Shown here: positions 11,001-23,353 of the stretch, one piece after another | Layout: every line of letters starts with the position of its first letter | Numbering within the stretch: position 1 is the first letter of the stretch | Source of the DNA: Cenococcum geophilum 1.58 | Taxonomy: Eukaryota; Ascomycota; Dothideomycetes; Gloniales; Gloniaceae | NCBI GenBank assembly: GCA_001692895.1 | Contig: KV748233.1 | Location: 62,001 to 126,000, forward strand | Direction: 5' to 3' | Length of the DNA: 64,000 bases | Made by a program: the position numbers and the translations under genes | The notes under the pieces: generated by a model | The model's input: only the letters and a program-made list of their open reading frames with translations | Told to the model about the DNA's origin: nothing | Database searches by the model: none

Positions 11001-12851
11001 GGTAAATAAAGGGCTAGTGTCGCACCGCAGCATCAAACGAGAATCTTCCGGTGCCTCTCTTTGGCCGTGTTGAAAGAGCCAATATGAGCAGTCGATCTGG
11101 CTAAAGGTACCCTAATTCCCGGGCAATCTACGCACTGGGTGCCTGAAAGCGCGAGTATAGTACATGTTCCTGCCTTGGTGGCACATCTCACGATGCTGCA
11201 ATCTACGCGCCTTCGCGAAGTCGCGGTTCCCTTCCGCCCTTAATTCACTAGATCCTTAGTGATAGATTATTCAGGATTACCTTCAAAACGCCTGCCTACA
11301 ACGCCGCTAATGGCTTATTTTCAAACCTGGTTCGTTGCCCTGTGTGAGATTGACATTTAGGTCTTGTGACGCCATCTTCGGTCTGTGTTTGGGCCTGCCT
11401 TTCGGGGCCTGCTTGTTTTCCTGTGCCTCGATATCGCCGAACCGCGTTTGCCCTCACCAATGCAAGGAACTCTGGATGCAGTAGTGCATCATACTCATGT
11501 GCAGCAATAAGGCGAAAGACGATGGGGCTTACCGGGCCCGTAATTGGGTCGGACAAATGTTGGGTTCGAAATGATGCACGAGATCCCCGCCTTTATCAGC
11601 TGCGGGTAGGCACATGTCTCCCATGCTGTCACCTAGCCTTCGTTTGCATCATCGTTCTCTTTCAATCAAGACAGTCCATGGACCAGGGCTTCATGCACAG
11701 CGGGACGATCTTGAACGAGTGACAGTCGGAGCGGCACCACCTTCTCGCGACGGCGACGGAAGCGAGGATGGATGCAACAACTTGGACGTTGGTCAGGGGC
11801 GATGGGGGGGGGGGGGAAATTGCAGTGCGCGGTGCGCGGTTGGGGATGGGGGCGGTTGGGACATGGTGTTTGGTGAGAATTGACAGACGAAGCGCCCGGG
11901 ATGCATTAATAGAAACAAAACTCACCGCTCAACGCTGACTTGATGCTAGACGCCGCACACTACTCAACGGCCGGTCGCTAATTCTGGCGATGCTGGCGAT
12001 AGCGCAGTGGAGGAGCCAGTTGCAGAACAGATGCAACGAAGGGCCGGCAATAAATTCATCAGCACGAAATGCGGCCCGTCCCTCATACGGTGTCACGTCC
12101 TCAGGAAGCCCTTCGTTCCGGGTGAGCCGAGAGGGGTAAGACGATGTGGAGAGTTGGAATGGTTCAGCCGACCCCTGCTGCAGGCTGACAGGGAGGCCGG
12201 CGAGCGTGTCAAGAGGCTGACAACGGTGGTGCTGCGAGGGCGAGGTTGCGATGCGCACTCCGCACGCTGCACGGCACATCATTGCATCAAGGACCTGAGA
12301 GGTGCACACACAAAAGCAAAAGGCGCAAAAAAGGTGCTGGAGAGGGCTTGGGACATGCCCATCGCCAGCACCCACTCGCACCGCTGGCCTCACTGCTGGG
12401 CTTGCTGACCTTCCCCATTCACGCCCACTACTGATCCCAGGGAGACAGCTGTGGACGGCAAGGCCCGCTAGTTCGATCCGCCCCGGTCTCTGGGTCTCCA
12501 CTCCGACGCCGGCAGAAATCCTGATCCCTGACGCCCGGCGAGGCGGACTAAATCACATGAGCAAAGAGCGATGCGGCGCTAAGAACTTTCTGCAGATAAT
12601 GTGCGCCACATCCGCGGCGGCCGCGGTAATTGGCCGAGGGCTGCAATGTGAATGCGCCTAGGAGGTGCACTGGCGTGGACTGGCATAGCCCATCGCCACG
12701 ACCGCGACACAGTCCAGCTGCCATGATTCGGTTGCATTGACCACACCACTGCGAAATTTGGCCTCTGCTCCACCCCCGGGTCCCAACAAGAGAATTTCAA
12801 AGTGACAAGTCATATTTGCTAGCCGCTGCGCCGCAATCCTTGCATCCCGGC
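8042..12851. other. Long gene-poor, GC-rich intergenic region
   Basis: Some 4.8 kb upstream of the Zn2Cys6 gene and downstream of the DUF2461 gene. Many overlapping open frames occur on both strands, as expected in GC-rich DNA, but none shows a domain or a credible exon chain. It contains a CAGCACCAG-type microsatellite and a poly-G run at about 11805-11817. It may be a long upstream regulatory region or a non-coding transcript, but nothing in the sequence proves either. Confidence 0.5.
9258..9335. repeat. CAGCAC/CAGTAC microsatellite
   Basis: Imperfect tandem repeat of ACCAGC with CAA, CGC and CAGTAC variants, about 13 hexamers. It lies inside the gene-free upstream region of the Zn2Cys6 gene and creates artificial ST-rich (+) and VL-rich (-) open frames. 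Confidence 0.8.
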
Positions 12852-15800
12852 TCAACCCTCATGTTCCTCCGCTCCACTGCTCTCGCCGTCCTCGTCGTCG
12901 TCGCTGGATGCACTGGGCCCGTCGTCGGGCATGACAACGCTGTTGAGATAGGTGATCTGCGCTCCTCGCCTCAGTTAGCGACCACTTCTTCAATTCCTGC
13001 ATGTAATGCGCCGTGCTTGGAGATGAGTTGGCCAGCTTCCCCCGCCCGAAAGAAGCCGGAGCAGGGTCTAAAATGGCTCCATTCGATGGCTGCACTGCCA
13101 ACGCACCAAACGCCAACAATGAAGGATTCGTTTGACCTAGCATCTCGAGGGATTCCGGTCAAACTGTCTGCGTTTCTTCTCCATAAACACGAGCTATGAC
13201 CTGACCTGGATCGAACGAAATAAAGAAATACTCACGAACGGTAGCATGCATGAGATCTGTTCAGCAATGCGGCCCAGGCCCTTAGCTCCGATTACTTCGT
13301 CATCAGCCAGCTTTCTGCCGATAGTGTAATTCCTGAGGCGAAGGAGGTCGATATTTTGGTGGTCGTTTTCGTATCCCTGGTTGTTACATTTTTGTTAGCT
13401 TCTTTTCCATCGATTGGAATAATTTGCGAGCGCCGTCTTCTTTCTCTCTGGAGAGCCTGTATTATCTGCGACTGTTTAGAGCATGTGGAGTTATGATAAC
13501 TTCTGGCGTTCTGGAGCATCAAGATTGGGAGGTGAAGTCCAAAAATACTATTCGCCGTTCTCCCCCTTTTTTTGGCATTAGGAGAATAGGTGGCCTCTTA
13601 GTAGAACAATATCAACTTCGTCTTTTTGTCCGCTTCTGTGGTCCTCTCCATGTAGAATGTTGAGACATTGGTCTTGGCATGTATATCTAGTACGTAAGAA
13701 GTTGGCAGTGGTATCTGGAACCGCTCCGCTGGGACAGGCAAACCAACATCATTATCAATTTTCAAGTCTCTCAATCTCATGATTTCACTTTAAGGGAGTG
13801 ACGCGATTGGTGACGCGCCCTCTTACCCGCCGAATTTAAAGAAACAGCAGCCAATGGCCTTAGGGAGGATTCCAGCAGGCTTTATCATCTGGCGGTAATC
13901 GCATACTGTTCTGGTAGTAATGAAAGGAGATGAGACAGACTAACCTTAGGTTTTGTCTTCAGGGCGTTCCCAGCATTCTGGCCAACAAATGCCTGCACAA
14001 CCATCTTCTCATTTTCGGCGACTCCTCCAAAGAAAGCCTCACGAATCCGCGCATCTGTGAGAACACGCTTGATCTTGTGCGGTTTTCGATCGATGTCGCG
14101 TCTCAAGAGACTCAGTGGCTCTGCAGCTGGACACCACAGTCCTCCTCCTTTTAGAAACAGTGCGTCAGTAAAGGCTCAATAAACAGTAAATGACTCCAAA
14201 AAAAACACGTATTGGCTTTGTCTTCATGGCAAGCCTATCAATTCCTAAGATGTGTCGCCGGGAAACCTTTGGTCGTCTGTTGGCTGATCCAATCGCAACG
14301 CGTTAAGGATACCAAGCATAACTGGTGAGAGTAATTTGCATCGAGAAACCTCTACAGGTATTCAGAGCTGATTCGAGAATTCCTCCGCCAGTTTGGTGAT
14401 AACCGATGCCTGTTGTTGATGTAAAGACGTGTTGACCTTGTTGGCAGCAGCCTTCTGCGCGATCGGAGAACGCACCAGAGCGGGATCTACCATAGTACAC
14501 AACCCAAAGCGTGACTAACGGTACAGCCTCTAGAATCACTCCATTACATGCAGAATATGAGGCACAACTAAGAGTCAGACGTTGGTTACACAACGAAGGC
14601 CGCTTGGGACACCACCAACCAGCTCCGCATACAACAACACCCCAAGTATGACCCTCTGCATCTCGGTGCACAATACGAGCGCCTCTATGAATTCGAACCC
14701 AACTACTGGGCAGCGGATGAACTGCAAGAATTCCGCCGCGCCATGGTGACGGCAATGTAAGGACTACACCGTACGGATTCCAACCCTATCCCTTCGCACG
14801 TTGGTTTGCGTCCTACGGTATCGATAAGGGCCTGGCCAATAAGAGGCGCCCGTTGGGCGCCCGTGTGTACGATGTTCCTAGGCTTGGCGCCAAGTGTAGG
14901 ACTCCAACGTGCGAAGGGATAGGATAGATCCAGGACTCGGCTCCGGTCGACAGTGAGGCTAGTGATTTGTACAGGCCCACTCGTGATATGCGTGGACCAG
15001 GTTGATTTGCGTAACATTAATCGCGCCGGTGCCGCAGGGGACTACTATATTTTGCCGCATGCAGAGTGCTTCAGGGGCCTTTGCGTAGATGTATGGCTTC
15101 ATATGCCATTGCACCAGTATGGCGAACACTTTTAAGAAATTAAACTTACCAACGAAGCTCTTACCAGGGGCTATCTGTACATAGTATGCTGCATATGGGC
15201 CCTTTCGGCCGGTACGTGACCTGTGTGATATTTAATTGCTGCAAACTTAGCGAATCTATGCTGTCCTTACCAGGCCGCTGAGAAATGAGTCTAGTGATAA
15301 TGATTAGTAAAACCCTGTGCAAATATGGGATATCGAAAAGTGCTAGCCTTATATGGAGTTGGGTCAGAGGTGAAACGAATATCTCGGTATATTCGGAAGA
15401 TCTAGCTTAGTGTTAAAAGCGAGGAGCCTTGTGGATAGGAAAGTAAGAGGTACTATGTCTTTTACGGGAAGTTCGGGAATGGTCTCGTCGGCTTCAACCA
15501 CCTTCTGTGTGAGACACTCAACGAATGAGGTGAAGTCTTTGAGAGATGTGCGATAGTCTGGATCATGCACTAAAGGACAAAAATATCGTTAGCTGCAGGC
15601 TAATGTGAGTGCTCTCTCTTGCATTGCAGTAGACTTAGAAAAGCACTTCTTTCCAAAATACGTGTCTCCTTGGCTGCGCATATAATACGGTCTGGACGCT
15701 GGTGATGCAATTACGGGAAGTCTTACTTTTAAGCCATTCTCGATCGTTGTTGGCCGCCAGGTCTTTGAGAAATAGCATCGTGTTTGGATGTATTGTATCG

Positions 15801-16243
15801 TCTGCATACGGCGTGGCTCCGGCTTCCCTAGCTTTCGGCTTCTTGATGATGAACTGGATTCCTGGAGGGAGCTTTGCACCAGGCCTCTGTAGTTCCTTGT
15901 CCTTAGTCTCCCCACGGACTGCTACCGCGGTTTCTTTCTTCGGTATGCCTTTCTTGCCTTTCTTCCGTGGCCTAACATCCTCTTCACTGCTAACTACCTC
16001 GTTATCAGATTCAGAAGCAGGTGATGATAAATTACTGCTCGCGGCTTCTTCTTCATATCCAGACTCTTTCTCAGTATCATCCTTTTCTTCGTTATCGGAA
16101 TCGTGCTCAGAATATGCGCTTTTTGCAGAGGTAGCTTTGGCACGCTTCGATTGTCGCGTAGGGGTAGTCTTCGCGGGTGCTGGTCGCTTCGAAGAGTTTC
16201 GAGGGGCTGAAGCTACCGATTGTCTTGTAGATTTTCTAGCCAT
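12852..16243 (-). CDS. DUF2461 (TIGR02453-type) protein with expanded introns
   Basis: Conserved protein of unknown function, 408 residues, rebuilt from eight exons: 16243-15727, 15569-15454, 15401-15348, 15290-15271, 15220-15150, 14147-13945, 13376-13236 and 12956-12852; all junctions keep frame. The first ATG at 16243 opens a basic/acidic N-terminus of about 130 residues (nuclear-like). The DUF2461 core follows: NDREWLK | MHDPDYR, IFRIYRDIRF, DPTPYK | THFSAAW | SRTGRKGPYAAYYV, GGGLW, RRDIDRKPHK, LLRLRNYTIGRK and ITYLNSVVMPD, with an acidic Ser/Asp/Glu tail. Four introns are 50-157 bp, but the last three are 1002, 568 and 279 bp. The third intron appears to be GC-AG and the 1002-bp intron ends in AAG after a good TACTGAC branch site. 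The family is confident; the exact ends of the long introns need transcript support. Confidence 0.82.
14785..14923. repeat. Inverted repeat inside the 1-kb intron of the DUF2461 gene
   Basis: Perfect 20-bp arms (CCTATCCCTTCGCACGTTGG at 14785-14804 and its complement at 14904-14923) enclose a 99-bp centre that holds further short palindromes (GGGCGCCC, TTGGCGCCAA). This looks like a hairpin MITE or fold-back insertion and explains part of the intron expansion. No clear target duplication was found. Confidence 0.6.
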
Positions 16244-16416
16244 TGTTTCCAAAACGTTGTCTCGGGTTCCCCAGTGTGCGAGAGTGGTGTTGTAGATAGC
16301 TTGGAATGTAAGACGGAGGTGTTTGTTCCTTGAACCGTGTCCGTGCTCAATGACGACGTTTCGCGTTTCTCACGAAATTCAATCTTTAGCCACAGCAAGC
16401 AGAATTTGCCCGAGCC
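16244..16416. promoter_or_regulatory. Shared divergent promoter, DUF2461 gene / TYW3
   Basis: Only 173 bp separate the start codons of the minus-strand DUF2461 gene (16243) and the plus-strand TYW3 gene (16417). Both promoters must lie here or overlap the genes, so co-regulation is possible. No specific factor site was identified. Confidence 0.6.
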
Positions 16417-17413
16417 ATGCCGTCTCAGTTCGAGGCGAAAAGGATTAGGATCCTCCGGCAGCTTGAACTACCCACCAAGGAATATAGTGACCTTTCTCCT
16501 AAAGGATCGATCGATGAGGGAATCCGCGACCTCATCGAAGAGATCAATCGCTGTGATGAACTTGTAACAACGAGCAGCTGTGCGGGAAGAATTAGCGTGT
16601 TCCTAGAAGGCAAGAAAAAAGATATTTCTGGGATAGAAACGCTTGATGGGAAAGACGCGCCTCTTGCTGGTCCAGGTGGTAAAGGAGGGGGCGCGTGGCT
16701 TTTTATTTCTCACTCTCCGGTTGCAATACCAAAAAATATATCAGACTCCAATTTCTTGTCTACGTTTGACTTGGAATTTCCTAGTAAAGTGGATGATCCA
16801 GACCATGAAAAAGGTCGAAGATATATACATATAAAATTTGAGGCTATGGTAACTCCCAGATAACCATCAAAATGTGCGTGAGCTGACGTTTGACTAGATA
16901 TTACATGTTCTTACTGCTTCATTGGAAGGTGCCCAACGAACCCTCTCCGCCGCGTTGAGTGCTGGTTTTCGAGAAAGCGGTGCAGTGGGTCTGTCTTCTT
17001 CTGGTCAAGCGGAAGTGAATCCAATGGTGGCAGTGCGATCCGCCGGCCTTGCCTTCGATTCGATTATTGGCTACCAAAATGAGGAAGGGTTAAATGTTTC
17101 CATGGTTGATGAAAGGCACCTCCGAATGCTCATGGGTATTGCAAATGAGAGATTCAGGATCAACACAGAACGAATAGAGAGATTCCGCTCCGCTCTACTT
17201 AGTCAATTCAAACCGCCCCAAACAAATGTTACTAAGTTCTTACCCCTAAAGCCTATCAAGGCTGGATACGAGGATCCTGAGGCTAGAAGACAGCGCAAGA
17301 AAATGGAGGGCATAAGTCGACAGGAGGCAATGCGAATCGAGAAGGCTAGTACGAACTACCCGAAAGAATCGGACAGTAATCTAAGTCGTGAGATCAACGG
17401 CATATTTGATTGA
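16417..17413 (+). CDS. TYW3: tRNA wybutosine-synthesizing protein 3 (TYW3)
   Basis: Probable SAM-dependent N-methyltransferase of the wybutosine pathway, which modifies G37 of tRNA-Phe next to the anticodon; TYW3 methylates the tricyclic intermediate. Two exons, 16417-16848 and 16898-17413, with a 49-bp intron (GTAACT...GACTAG), encode 315 residues. Visible family features are FEAKRIRILRQLE near the N-terminus, the conserved TTSSCAGRISVF segment, GGAWLFISH, and across the splice junction KFEAM | ILHVLTASLEGAQ. SAGFRESG and a conserved MLMGIANERFRINTERI helix follow. The C-terminal 50 residues are charged and probably disordered. It is divergently paired with the DUF2461 gene. Confidence 0.9.
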
Positions 17414-17788
17414 TCTGAATGGAGATTTTCTTCCAACCATGTGGCATACAAGAGTCAAGTAGGACAAAATATTGTGTCAAACGTCAGCTGAAGCTTTATT
17501 GAGAGGAGGACATTTAAAAACTCTCCGGAACTTTTCAGTGGACTTACAAGTATTCTATTTTATACCCGAAACGACCAATGGGAGCGTTCCTCCAAATGTC
17601 TCCGAAAAAGAAGACTGGACCGGGGAGTTTCACCAATACTGATTCCTCTATTTATAAGACAGAATTTTGGCCCAATGTTCTCAATTATCATAAGCCTTTC
17701 AATCAAAAATATTTCTTTATCGCTTTTAGGCCTTTTTTCGGTCTCAACTTTTCCGACTGCTTCCGCCAAAAACCTAGCAGCTATCACT
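17414..17788. other. Intergenic region between TYW3 and the SAM methyltransferase
   Basis: 375 bp holding the TYW3 3' end and the upstream region of the methyltransferase gene on the same strand. No additional gene was seen. Confidence 0.5.
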
Positions 17789-18765
17789 ATGGCTCTTGCC
17801 GAGGCAAATCGGAAATTCTTCGAGTAAGGTGATTTATTAAATACCACTTCATCACTAAAGTCTGCAATAGTAGCTTGACAGATACGTATGATGACGCTCC
17901 ATGGAGAGCCAAGGCCATCACTCAGATCACCGACGCTGTTCGCGAACACCTCAATTGGATTGGTGTCAACTGGGCAAAACCGGAACCCAACGCCGGAGTT
18001 GAAGAGGCTGAAAAAGTTCGGCTTCTTGATTATGCCTGTGGCACTGGTTTGATTTCCCGCGTAATTCTCCTTCCTATTCTCTTTCCCAATCCATCCTATT
18101 AGCAATGCTAAACCCATGCTTAGGCCCTCGGTCCGTATGTAACCACCACTACTGGCATTGACATCTCCCCGAACATGGTCTCCGCTTTCAACAAGCGCGC
18201 CACTGATGTTGGTATTCCCCAATCCCAAGTGTCCGCTGTCGTCGGCAACCTGTTCACACCTGAGTCATCGGACGCTCTCGCCGAGCCTGAGTACTTCAAC
18301 TTCGACATCGTCGCTGTAGGGTCCGCCTATCATCACTTCGAAGACGTTACGCTAGCTACCAAGCGCCTTGTAGAGCGTCTCAAACCCGGCGGTGTCCTTT
18401 TCATCATAGACTTCATCCAAGGAGCCGGAATGGATCATTCCCACGAGCACGGGCATCATGGGTATGTACACCACGGTCCGAACAACGACCACGGCCATGG
18501 CCATGCACATCACGCTCATCACGGATACAGTCACACTGATATTCCTGAAGACGTGTTAAAGGAACTCCCGAAAGAAATGATCGATTCCATCAAAGTTACC
18601 GACTTTGACGAGGCGCACGTGCGCGCGTTCTTTGAGGAGGCTGGCCTTGTGGAATTTGCCATCTCCGTGCTGGATGAGAAGTTGTACATGGAGTATAGTG
18701 GAAGGAGTATGGAACGGACTGTTTTCTTTGCTAAGGGAATGAAGCCAGTTGCACAGGATATCTAA
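17789..18765 (+). CDS. Class I SAM-dependent methyltransferase with histidine-rich insert
   Basis: Predicted Rossmann-fold methyltransferase of 287 residues in three exons: 17789-17823, 17874-18060 and 18124-18765, with introns of 50 and 63 bp. The ATG at 17789 gives MALAEANRKFFD, and the reading YDDAPWRAK is typical of the N-terminal helix of Methyltransf_11/25-like enzymes. Motif I is LLDYACGTGLISR (split from ALGPY by intron 2), followed by GIDIS (post-I acidic Asp), an FDIVAVGSAYHHF motif II region and LKPGGVLFIIDF. Between the last strands, about residues 180-212 form a His-rich loop (roughly 15 His, many as HGH or HAHH), suggesting metal binding. The substrate is unknown. Confidence 0.85.
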
Positions 18766-19442
18766 GTGTGTCGGCGGACAAAATAGGATTGAACACAGAG
18801 TGGCCCGAGTTGTGTCTGCTTGAGAGCGTCAAGGAATTTCAGGGCAAGTAATTCTATTGATTTCTCAGTTGATATTAGTTTAGTGGCGGGGATCCTACAC
18901 CACCAATTTAGAAGTCTTTGTAGCACTCCCTGTTTAGCGCATGTATGAGCCTCAAAGCACTTTCACCACTTTGCACTACAATCCGAACTTACCACCTAGG
19001 GGACTCCAAACCTCACTCTTTCTCAATCTCGTAGCATAGAGCTCCCCATCCCTTCTCCATTTCTTCGCTCAACTCTCAAAGCTCCTCAGCAGTACCCCCA
19101 CACACTCGCGATCTCACAAAGCTTCTCAAACTTAGTTTGCAATGGAGCCTCGTAATCATAAAACAAATTACTTTTATCATACCTAGGTACTCATACCGCA
19201 AGGCCAAGATGACCATTGCAATGCTGCAATCGCTAAAGTGCTATGTACAAGAAGATCCTCACAAATTGACTGTCACCTTCTCCCTCCCCGCCGCTGCTCC
19301 CGAAATATACGGCGCGGCAGTGATCCCAACACCCACCCAACTGATTCCTTCCAAACGCTCAGTAGAACCCCCAAATATCCTGAACCACATATCACTCCCA
19401 ACCTCCTCAAAGCACCGTTGAAGAAACTTCCACTCTGCATAC
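18766..19442. other. Convergent intergenic region
   Basis: 677 bp between the ends of the methyltransferase (+) and ARG5,6 (-). It presumably holds both 3' untranslated regions. No supported gene was seen. Confidence 0.5.
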
Positions 19443-22201
19443 TTAATAAGGAATACCATCATACTCACCATACCCAAGCGCCAGGTTCATATTCTGCAGG
19501 CACTGCGTGGCAGCGCCTTTGAGCAGGTTATCAATGGTGGCGTTGACCACGACTCTCTTGCCGCTCGAATGCACCGCGAAACCGCCGATCTCGACGCCGT
19601 GCTTCCCGGAAATGTTTTTCACAAGCGGGGACTCGCCGACGACCTTGACGAGCTTCTCGCCGGCGTAGCGGTCTTGGTAGAGGTTGCGGATGTCGCGCGA
19701 TGTCATGTTTTGTGACAGCGGGATGCTGATTGTGTGCTGTTTTGAAGGTTAGCTCCAGCCAGTGTAGTGATCAAGAGAGGAGCTTTTTCCGCGGCGACCT
19801 AACTTACATGAATGCCCTGGAACCAAACAGCTACATGCGGGATGAACGCCACGTCAAGACCCAGCTGGTTCGAGATCTCCCGCTCGTGGATGTGATCTGT
19901 TAAGCTATATGGAATCAGGTTGTTCTCCAGGTTCTTAACGTCGTTCTTCGGGCTAGGTTTCGTGCCCGCACCAGAATATCCCGAGACACCAAAGACAGTT
20001 GGCTGGCCACCGATGAATTTGAGGAGCGGTGCAATACCCAGCTGCGCAGCAGTTGCATAACAGCCAGGGTTAGAGATGCGAGTAGCGTTAGCAATATTGC
20101 GACGGTCAACAAGCTCTGGGAGACCGTATGTCCAGGCGGGATCAAAGCGGTAGTCAGCGCTCAGATCGACGATTACAGTATCTGGCTTGCCGGCTTCATT
20201 AACAGCGTCAACGAAGGGTTTGCACACGCCGTTGGGGAGCGCCATCACCCAGCAATCGACTTCGTCCTTCTCGGCCATGCGTTTCACGTCATCAGGGGTG
20301 AGGTTCTCGTAGGTGATGCTACGCTTGGTGTAACCTTCAAGCTTCTTGCCCGCAAGCTCGCGCGAGGAAACGTGGCGAAGATCCATGTTGGGGTGTTTGT
20401 TAAGGAGATCGATGAGGGCCCGACCAGTGTAGCCTCGGGCGCCAATGAGGGCGATTTTGGAAGGCCAGTTTTTGCTCTTGAACTTGATGCCGTACGGAGG
20501 GTTAGGGTTGGTAGTCGTGGCAGTCGAGGCGGCTGAGGCATATCCTCGAGAGGGTGACGGTTGGAGCCTTGCGGATCTGAAGGCTGGTCTCGTGGATGAC
20601 CCCATTGTACGAGCGCTGGTGGCGCTTGTAGAGTAATTACGCACCTGCTGTTGGTTCTTCAAACTGGCAGCATAATCAGCAGCGCGACGGAGCTGTGCTT
20701 CAAGGTTGTGGTCGCCGAACATGCGTCGGCCATGAAGAGAGAATTCGTTCATAAGCGCGACAACTTCTGTTGGGTTAGCAGGGCCCCAGAAGCAAAATAC
20801 TTCGCCGTCACGGCGTAGAGTACCATCAGCTTTGTCCTTGAACCAGCCAATGTTCTCATCCTGCGCATCCACTGTCCAATATAATCGAGGATATTTCTCC
20901 TTCAGATGTTGGAAGATGTTGTCCGAAACATTTGAAAGCCACGCATTCTTCGTACATGTGAAGGTTGAAAGCTGTGCCATGCTTTCGCCTTCCTGCGGTG
21001 GGAAAACGACACCTAGGGCACCCATCTTCTCATCAAAGAATGCCTCGAAGGGGCGAGTCTTCAGGCTCTCAACGTAGCGATCAATCACGGCTGCTGAGTC
21101 CAGACTCTCCCGGTCTCTTAGAAGAGCTTCCTTGAGCATATCAATATCCTCGAAATCCTCAAACTTGGACGCTGTCTGGACTCTTTGTCCTCGTCGGATC
21201 AAAGTTCCAGCTCCAGTATGACTGAACAGCTCTTTCTCTAGATACTGCGGATGAATAATGGCGACACTTGATGTTCTCGGCAGGTCATCCAGAAGTTGCT
21301 TTACCTCTTTGATTTTTAATCTTGTACCATACTTGACCCATGGTTGCTTCATAAGGTGATCATACTCTTCGTCGAGATTGATAGCAGAAATCAATTTCCC
21401 GGTGTTACCATCAAATAGGCCACCCTTCTCCGACAAATATACTATCTTCAGTGGCTCCAGCGCACGCGCTAGATCTCCAGCTACGACATCTGCATTGACA
21501 TTGAGGATTTGACCGTCTTCGGTTTCTGCCATGGAACAAAGAACTGGTACTTCCCCTGCCCTTATAGCATCATCAATAGGCCTCGTGTGGACATCCGTGA
21601 TTTTCCCAACGTATTGCCATTTGTCTCTGTCCAGATAGTCTGCCGTGAGCACTCCAGCCGTGATAGGCCGAGCTGGAACACCCCAGTCTTGCCTCAATCT
21701 CAACACCAGGTCCATGTTGGCCTTAAGGAAGAGCTTTCGAGCAATTCCCAATGTCTTCGGGTCGGTAACTCGGATACCCTCCTCGAACTGTGGCTCGACA
21801 CCTGCATCTTCAAGAATCTTGTTCAATTGAGGGCCCGCCCCATGAACGACGACAGGGTACAACCCCATCAAATAGAGATTGCGCAATGCCCTGCAGAGAA
21901 TTTCTGCATGGTCGGTGAGAATGGCTCCTCCAACCTTGACAACGGCAAACTGTTGCGACGAAACGGATTTGAATTGGGAGAGGTATTGTTCAATCTCCCT
22001 CCTGGAGCTTACACTTCCGAGCAAATTGAGGAATGCTGAACGTGTAGAAGCAGTATCCCGACTGTCCGAGATAGAGGCGTACGACCGTCTGCGGGTGGAT
22101 ATGAGAGCGGCGGAGAGGCATCGAGGACCTCCAGCTAGAGAGGTGACTCTGCGTGAGGATCGTGCTGCCAATCGAGCACCGGATCGCACAACGCCCTGCA
22201 T
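19443..22201 (-). CDS. ARG5,6: ARG5,6: acetylglutamate kinase / N-acetyl-gamma-glutamyl-phosphate reductase
   Basis: Mitochondrial bifunctional precursor for steps 2 and 3 of arginine/ornithine synthesis. Two exons, 22201-19808 and 19736-19443, with a 71-bp intron after GIH, give 895 residues, about the size of fungal homologues. Although the frame is open to 22234, the first ATG is at 22201. The Arg/Ser-rich first 45 residues look like a matrix-targeting sequence. The amino-acid kinase domain carries VVKVGGAIL and VVHGAGPQLN. A GNAT-like regulatory domain (NAGS/DUF619 type, around WLSNVSDNIF and FCFWGPANPTEV) follows, then a Ser/Ala-rich linker where fungal precursors are cleaved. The reductase has the NAD(P) loop IALIGARGYTG and the catalytic Cys in SNPGCYATA. 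The C-terminus DNLLKGAATQCLQN is diagnostic. The kinase is expected to be feedback-inhibited by arginine, from family knowledge. Confidence 0.96.
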
Positions 22202-23353
22202 TTTGTCGGCGGGCCGCTTCGGGGATTGAATCACTCCTGGAGGTGAATTGGGGGATTTGAAAGGCTAGCAGGCAGTTTTGAGGTGGACCTCTGGCTCACT
22301 CTAAGGTATTTTTCTGCGTGGCCGTTATCGCAGCCTTGGCAGCTCCCCACAGTCACCCGGAAGCGGCGCTGGGGTCATAAGGCTTGATTGGCCCGCAACT
22401 TTGAGAGAATTTTCTGCATGGTCTCACCCAACAACAGAAATTTTGATACACGCATGATCCGCTGTGACTTTCCCCCGCCAAATCCATGTCCATTACTCTC
22501 CCCAATTGCGAATATCCTTGCTGAAGATGTGCGGTTGCGTGCCCATGCACCTTACCACTGCCTCTCTCCGCAGTCATTTCGTGTCAATCTCTATACGCAA
22601 ACGCATATGTAGTTACTCTCAATTGCAGCCATTTCTTCGGAACGACACTCAACGAGTTTCTGTGCGTATGACGCAGATCTCCCGAGAAAAAAGGTCTGAA
22701 TTATTGTGCCTTTCGAAACAGGCCTAGATCGATAAGGGCGCAAGAGGTCCTTCTGGACTGCCTTGAATGATGAACCCAGTATTCTCCAGAAAAACCAGAG
22801 GTCCTCATCGTGCTTACTTTACACAATTGTGTTGGCTAACTCTAGGCGCTTTGCAATCGAAAAATGGGCTTGCTGTTCCTATACTTACCTTTAGTGCTTA
22901 ACCTCATGACAACTCTTTTTCCCAATTGCGACTCTTATATTGTAAGGAATCTAGAGTCACTTTAAACCTTCACTAGAGCAGCCAGTGTACGGAGAACCTT
23001 GACTTCAAAACTACCCAAGGCGACACTGGCCTTCAGGACCTCTAACCCGGAAGCAAAAGACAAGGAGCACGACCCAACTTCCACGAGCAGAAGACTGGGA
23101 ATCGGTTGTTACAAGAATTATTCCCATCACTACAAGCCGAACATGAATGCAGGGAATGACAAAAGGAAATGGAAAAACCCAACGCTCCCAATTTCGCCGA
23201 GAACGTAAAGCTTACAATAACTTCCGGGTTGCTAATAGCCCAGGAGTTTATCATCGACCAGCAGCCTGTGCAACACCCCACGAATGGACTATGTAACACT
23301 CCTACTTTCTCCCCCTTTGTGAACCACTTCGTTTAAGTTGATTGTGAAAGTGC
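22202..23353. other. Intergenic region upstream of ARG5,6
   Basis: 1.15 kb between ARG5,6 and the synaptobrevin gene, both on the minus strand. It holds the ARG5,6 promoter and the synaptobrevin 3' region. No gene or clear regulatory motif was recognised. Confidence 0.5.

Noticed and set aside
12859..13199. Overlapping 94- and 127-codon open frames on both strands
   Set aside because: The region is the 279-bp last intron plus the last exon of the DUF2461 gene in another frame. The spliced reading ITYLNSVVMPD fits the family.
14688..14704. tRNA-like B-box (GGTTCGAATTC on the minus strand) in the DUF2461 intron
   Set aside because: No matching A-box or cloverleaf could be drawn around it.
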